DNA from: Aurantibrevibacter litoralis
GTDB taxonomy: Bacteria > Bacteroidota > Bacteroidia > Flavobacteriales > Flavobacteriaceae
NCBI RefSeq assembly: GCF_034651555.1
Contig: NZ_JAYEEQ010000007.1
Span: 1 to 64,000, forward strand
Direction: 5' to 3'
Length of the DNA: 64,000 nt
The notes under the pieces were generated by a model. It was not told the DNA's origin and did not search any database. It saw nothing but the letters and a program-made list of their open reading frames with translations. The position numbers were made by a program, and so were the translations under genes. Within the stretch, counting starts at the first letter, position 1; the number at the start of each line of letters is the position of its first letter. Below are positions 60,256 through 64,000 of this stretch, piece by piece.

Positions 60256-61383
60256 ATGAAATTTATGACACATTTTAGTCCCGAACTTGTGGTTAATTCA
60301 CCGGGTAGAATTAATATTATCGGGGAACATACGGATTACAATCTAGGCTTTGTATTGCCAACGGCCATCGAAAAAAGCATCACTTTTAAGTTTCAAAAAA
60401 ATGGCTGTAAAACGAAATGTCATATCTATAGCCAAAACTTTGATGTCGGTTTTGTAGTTCATTTAGAGGCTATAAAAAAGAGTGCCGTAGCATGGGAAAA
60501 TTATGTTTTAGGAGTTTTGAATGAAATTGCAAAAAGATCGAATGGGTTGGCTGGTTTTGATTGTATCATTGAAAGTAAATTACCCACAGGATCGGGTATT
60601 AGTTCGTCGGCTGCCTTGGAGTGTGGCTTAGCCTACGGCCTAAATGAACTTTTTGATCTGGGATTAACCAAAATGGATATCGTAACACTTGCAAGAGATG
60701 CCGAACATCGCTTTGTGGGCACTCAATGTGGTATTATGGATCAATTCGCTTCGGTCATGAGCAAGGAAGGGCATGTAATTTTATTAGATTGTAAAACCCT
60801 TGAACCTACCTATATTCCATTTCAGATTGCGCCCTACACCCTTGTCTTGCTCAATACAAACGTTACCCATAATTTGGCGTCTAGCGCATACAATACCCGA
60901 AGGATGGAATGCGAAAAGGGGGTGCGCCTTCTGCAACAATACTTTCCCGAAATTAAATCACTTAGAGAGGTTACCAAAGCCATGCTAGAAAGGGGTAAGG
61001 AGGATATGGATAGTACAGTTTACCATCGTTGTTCTTATATTGTTGCCGAAAATGATCGGGTTTTAGAGGCTGCCGCTGCATTGCATAAAAATGATATTAA
61101 GGAACTGGGTCGCATTTTATATGAGGCACATGACGGGATGCGCAATGATTACGAAATCAGTTGCCCGGAGCTCGATTTTTTAGTCGATTTTTCTAAAGGT
61201 ATTCCGGCGGTAGTGGGTGCCCGTCTCATGGGGGGTGGTTTTGGAGGATGCACCATTAATTTGGTACACCAAGCGTACAAGGATAGCTATATAGCACAAG
61301 CTTCGGAAGCCTATGAACAACAGTTCGGTAGAACGCTTTCGGCATTTGAAGTAACACCTAGCAAAGGCACTTCCATAGTCTAG
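60256..61383 (+). CDS. galK: Galactokinase
   Basis: A 375-residue GHMP kinase. The galactokinase signature PGRINIIGEHTDYNLG is near the N-terminus, followed by the ATP loop LPTGSGISSSAALE, GTQCGIMDQFASV and the C-terminal RLMGGGFGGCTINLV. It phosphorylates galactose at O1 in the Leloir pathway, in the cytoplasm. No galT or galM neighbour is visible, so it is a detached copy joined to a glycoside locus; galactose may be one of the released sugars. It lies 30 bases after the FGE-family gene. Confidence 0.92.
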   Translation: MKFMTHFSPELVVNSPGRINIIGEHTDYNLGFVLPTAIEKSITFKFQKNGCKTKCHIYSQNFDVGFVVHLEAIKKSAVAWENYVLGVLNEIAKRSNGLAGFDCIIESKLPTGSGISSSAALECGLAYGLNELFDLGLTKMDIVTLARDAEHRFVGTQCGIMDQFASVMSKEGHVILLDCKTLEPTYIPFQIAPYTLVLLNTNVTHNLASSAYNTRRMECEKGVRLLQQYFPEIKSLREVTKAMLERGKEDMDSTVYHRCSYIVAENDRVLEAAAALHKNDIKELGRILYEAHDGMRNDYEISCPELDFLVDFSKGIPAVVGARLMGGGFGGCTINLVHQAYKDSYIAQASEAYEQQFGRTLSAFEVTPSKGTSIV

Positions 61384-61477
61384 ATTGGGATGGAACAAAA
61401 TGTATCGTAAAGGATAGCCCATCAAATTTTAGAATAACTTTTTATAACTTTAATCGTAAGGTTTTTTACGAATACGC

Positions 61478-61485
61478 TACTTTTG
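61478..61485 (+). promoter_or_regulatory. Bacteroidota -7 promoter box for trxB
   Basis: TACTTTTG matches TAnnTTTG exactly, 29 bases before the trxB start at 61515. Confidence 0.5.
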
Positions 61486-61514
61486 CAATTGATACTTTTT
61501 AGAATACATAGATC

Positions 61515-62489
61515 ATGTCAGAAAAAATAGAAAAAGTTAAAACATTGATTATCGGGTCAGGTCCGGCGGGCTATACGGCAGCCATTTATGCTGCAAGAGC
61601 CGATCTAAAACCACTTCTATATACAGGTATGGAACCCGGAGGGCAATTGACTACTACCACAGAAGTGGATAATTTTCCTGGGTATCCCGATGGGGTAGAT
61701 GGGCCCACAATGATGGTTCAACTACAGCAACAGGCGGAACGATTTGGAACGGAAGTTCGGATTGGTATGGTAACTGCGGTAACGCTTAGCGACGAGCTAG
61801 GAGGCATCCACAAGGCCACTGTTGATAACGGTACCGTAATTGAAGCTGAAACTATTATCATTGCTACGGGGGCTACAGCCAAGTATCTGGGCATTCCTAG
61901 TGAGCAGCGTTTGCGTGGCGGTGGCGTATCGGCCTGTGCCGTGTGCGACGGTTTTTTTTATAAAGGACAAGATGTGGCCATCGTTGGTGCAGGCGATACG
62001 GCCGCGGAGGAAGCGTCCTATTTAGCCAATATTTGCAAAACGGTAACCATGTTGGTGCGCCGCAATGAAATGAGGGCTTCAAAAGCCATGCAACATCGGG
62101 TGAATAGCTTGAAAAATATTGATATTCGGTACAATACCGAGGTTGATGAGGTTTTGGGAGATCAGGTGGTAGAAGGGCTTCGTATCGTGAACAATCAAAC
62201 GGGCGAAAAAGAGGATATTGCCATAACCGGGTTATTTATTGCCATTGGTCATAAACCCAATACCGACATTTTTAAAGGTCAGTTAGATATGGACGAAACC
62301 GGCTATTTAATCACCAAGGGAAAATCTACAAAAACCAATAAACCAGGGGTTTTTGCCAGTGGTGATGCGCAGGATAAGGAATATCGTCAAGCCGTTACGG
62401 CAGCGGGAACAGGCTGTATGGCTGCCTTAGATGCAGAACGCTATTTAGCCACCATAGAATCTCCTGAAGAAGTTTCTAATTTACGGTAA
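61515..62489 (+). CDS. trxB: Thioredoxin-disulfide reductase
   Basis: A 324-residue FAD/NADPH flavoprotein that reduces thioredoxin. It has the FAD motif IIGSGPAGYTAAIYAARA, the redox-active pair CAVC (141-144), the NADPH motif AIVGAGDTAAEEA and the C-terminal FAD site GVFASGDAQD. Length is standard. It has its own promoter box and ends at a shared bidirectional terminator. Confidence 0.95.
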   Translation: MSEKIEKVKTLIIGSGPAGYTAAIYAARADLKPLLYTGMEPGGQLTTTTEVDNFPGYPDGVDGPTMMVQLQQQAERFGTEVRIGMVTAVTLSDELGGIHKATVDNGTVIEAETIIIATGATAKYLGIPSEQRLRGGGVSACAVCDGFFYKGQDVAIVGAGDTAAEEASYLANICKTVTMLVRRNEMRASKAMQHRVNSLKNIDIRYNTEVDEVLGDQVVEGLRIVNNQTGEKEDIAITGLFIAIGHKPNTDIFKGQLDMDETGYLITKGKSTKTNKPGVFASGDAQDKEYRQAVTAAGTGCMAALDAERYLATIESPEEVSNLR

Positions 62490-62505
62490 GACTAGCGCAA
62501 AACAG

Positions 62506-62558
62506 AAAAAACCGTCCCATGGAAATTATAAAAATTTCAGATTGGGGCGGTTTTTTTT
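62506..62558. terminator. Bidirectional terminator between trxB and the secreted protein gene
   Basis: AAAAAACCGTCCCA pairs with TTGGGGCGGTTTTTT across a nested stem GAAATT/AATTTC; there is a T run on both strands' 3' side. It lies between convergent genes. Confidence 0.85.
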
Positions 62559-62561
62559 GAT

Positions 62562-63008
62562 TTAATTTAGACGCTTATAGTTTTCAGAAAACGTTCTGTT
62601 TCCTTCGGCGTCTAGTGATATTTGACGATAATTTTTTTCATCAATCTGAAGTTCAAAGGTAAATACACTTAGGGTATCTGCAATTTTACGCATAGATGCA
62701 GACATATACTCTAAGGATTCCGTTAGCGAATTGTCTGTGGTCTTATACGAACCGTAACCAAACCATTCCACCGAATCTGTGGGAACGTAGCGTGTCCACA
62801 TTACTTTCCCGTTATAGTACATCTTAATTTGGCGGTAACCGTTAGTGGCCGGTACCGTATCAATCACTTCATTATTGTCGTAATTGTAATGACTTACGAG
62901 TTCCCATGTGCCTTCAATGGAAGGTTGTAACGGAAGCTTTGGTGCTTCATTTGTGGTGGCAGAAACCAAAAGCACCATCAAAAACGTAGTTAAAAATAGT
63001 TTTTTCAT
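62562..63008 (-). CDS. Small secreted protein, lipocalin-like
   Basis: A 148-residue protein with a signal peptide (LFLTTFLMVLLVSATT). The mature part begins IEGTWELVSHYNYDN, the GTWxL opening common to lipocalin-like and copper-resistance NlpE-type small barrels, and continues as alternating beta strands (RQIKMYYNGKVMWTRYV). The specific family is not identified. It is probably periplasmic and binds a hydrophobic ligand. The TrxB gene converges with it. Confidence 0.65.
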   Translation of the reverse strand: MKKLFLTTFLMVLLVSATTNEAPKLPLQPSIEGTWELVSHYNYDNNEVIDTVPATNGYRQIKMYYNGKVMWTRYVPTDSVEWFGYGSYKTTDNSLTESLEYMSASMRKIADTLSVFTFELQIDEKNYRQISLDAEGNRTFSENYKRLN

Positions 63009-63139
63009 GGCAGTGTTATTTTAAAAGATTAATTTTTTGAATAGCAAAAAGTTACGAATAATTTTAGTATATCCATAATTATTTAGTTGAATAATTATGA
63101 ATATGAAACAAAATAAATAAAATAGCCTTTTTGAAATTG

Positions 63140-64000
63140 CTAGTATGTATTTAAAACATGCGCTAGGCGATAAATATCTTCCGATGTATGTGCTGCGCTA
63201 AGGACAATTCTGCTCATAGTAGCTGCATTTTCTCGGGGATACTTAAACGAAGTAACCAGAATATGATGTTCCTTTAAAAACCGGGTGCGTTGCGTATCCG
63301 AAAAGCTGAATGCCGGATGACCTTCCATATAATTGAAAGGCGTTTTATCTTTTAATAGGTTCAGAAAATAGGAAAGGTGCTGCTGTAATAGAGCTCTTCG
63401 TTGCTTGTATATGGAGGCAGCCTCGATGAGGGTGGCCATGTAGGCTGGTGCAGAGGGACTAGCCCCTCCGAAAAAATCTGTATCTGAAATTTCTTGTATT
63501 CGTGTTCTAGACCCAAAAAGCGCTCCTGCCTGCACCCCCATACTTTTACCAAGTGAGGCGCACACGATCAATTCCTTGGGTTCAAGAGCTGCTAACATAG
63601 CATATACACCTCCTCCTTGCGTACCTATGATACCAAAACCGTGAGAATCGTCTACCACAAGAATGATATCCCGCAAGGGAAGTGATTTTAAACTTTCAAA
63701 ATGGGGATAGTTGTTGCCCGAAAAATCGATGGCATCCAGAAAAAGGACTGGAGGGTGTCTCTGCGGCGTTGCCAAATGCTCGCTTACTCCAATATGAAGT
63801 GCCGTGAAGGTGGCATAGGGTTTTATTTTGGTCTGATAGAGTGCCGAATGCGTATTGGGGGCATAAAATAGTTTTCCAGCCCTATTTCCAAAATAATTAC
63901 GCACTGCTTGTCCCGCTAAATAACCGGACGAGAGGGTAATACAAGCCTCGGATCCTGCCATTTCGGCCAAATGATCTTCGGCTAATTGGAATACTGAAAA
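63140..64000 (-). CDS. 8-amino-7-oxononanoate synthase-like PLP enzyme, N-terminus outside window
   Basis: The frame is open past base 64000 (upstream codons read FSVFQLAEDHLAEMAGSEA), so the ATG at 63970 is internal. Alpha-oxoamine synthase features are SSGYLAGQAVRNYF, the PLP-site DDSHGFGIIG (Asp/His) and the Lys motif CASLGKSMGVQAG. Members make biotin precursors (BioF), aminolevulinate, 2-amino-3-ketobutyrate or sphingoid bases. Which one cannot be told from the visible three quarters; no other biotin gene is in view. Confidence 0.8.
   Translation of the reverse strand, partial: FSVFQLAEDHLAEMAGSEACITLSSGYLAGQAVRNYFGNRAGKLFYAPNTHSALYQTKIKPYATFTALHIGVSEHLATPQRHPPVLFLDAIDFSGNNYPHFESLKSLPLRDIILVVDDSHGFGIIGTQGGGVYAMLAALEPKELIVCASLGKSMGVQAGALFGSRTRIQEISDTDFFGGASPSAPAYMATLIEAASIYKQRRALLQQHLSYFLNLLKDKTPFNYMEGHPAFSFSDTQRTRFLKEHHILVTSFKYPRENAATMSRIVLSAAHTSEDIYRLAHVLNTY

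Overview
The window is a chromosomal segment of a member of the Bacteroidota, most likely a marine-type Flavobacteriaceae. Four things point there: a type IX secretion (T9SS) C-terminal sorting domain, repeated Bacteroidota-type -7 promoter boxes (TAnnTTTG), carbohydrate-utilisation genes with lipoprotein and Sec signals, and a GIY-YIG/tRNA-Met arrangement with a flavobacterial-looking tRNA. The sequence holds one 100-N scaffold gap at 6163-6262. No species name can be defended from sequence reading alone.

Region by region. 1-7.9 kb: end of a T9SS-exported PKD/malectin protein, a CpsB/YwqE-type phosphatase, an ATP-grasp + GNAT pair, an MFS carrier, a GAF protein, a damaged GIY-YIG/tRNA-Met repeat region spanning the gap, a START-like protein and an aminotransferase class IV enzyme. 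8-12 kb: a sugar-acid module (GntP permease, IlvD/Edd dehydratase, divergent SDR). 12.2-16.4 kb: a haem-binding protein and a very large ThuA-sorbosone dehydrogenase-PKD-cytochrome c lipoprotein. 16.5-24.1 kb: a complete ebo (eboABCDEF) metabolite-traffic cluster plus a TMEM220-like membrane protein. It is interrupted between eboD and eboE by a four-helix-bundle gene lying between two copies of an unusual repeat made of 7-bp units.

24.2-33.3 kb is an accessory region. Four successive sites of 136-140 bp have the layout of integron attC sites. In each enclosed segment the first ~9-10 bases are the reverse complement of the bases following the gene, which is the hallmark of gene cassettes. The cassettes carry an NTF2-like secreted protein, an unknown acidic protein, no ORF at all (degenerate repeats only), and an ankyrin protein. 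Beyond them lie a 1608-residue exonuclease-RecQ-UvrD fusion helicase, a decayed DUF4411 toxin-like gene and an HNH endonuclease. No integrase is present in the window, so the array would be of the integrase-less (CALIN) kind.

33.5-37.1 kb: a DUF2339/DUF3999 membrane pair. 37.3-61.4 kb: a rhamnose/rhamnoside utilisation locus. Minus strand: GntR regulator, fused rhamnulose-1-P aldolase/lactaldehyde dehydrogenase, rhamnose isomerase, rhamnulokinase-like kinase, FMN lactate-oxidase-like enzyme and an unexpected NCS1-type permease. Plus strand: a Nudix-type regulator, TIM-barrel isomerase, GH78 rhamnosidase, carboxylesterase, GH3 glycosidase, formylglycine-generating enzyme and galactokinase; a second carboxylesterase lies on the minus strand. 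Extracellular/periplasmic enzymes would release rhamnose and glucose from glycosides, and the minus-strand operon would carry rhamnose to DHAP and L-lactate, then pyruvate. A similar 19-bp motif lies upstream of both the aldolase gene and the rhamnosidase gene. 61.5-64 kb: trxB, a small secreted protein, and a PLP synthase-like gene cut by the window end.
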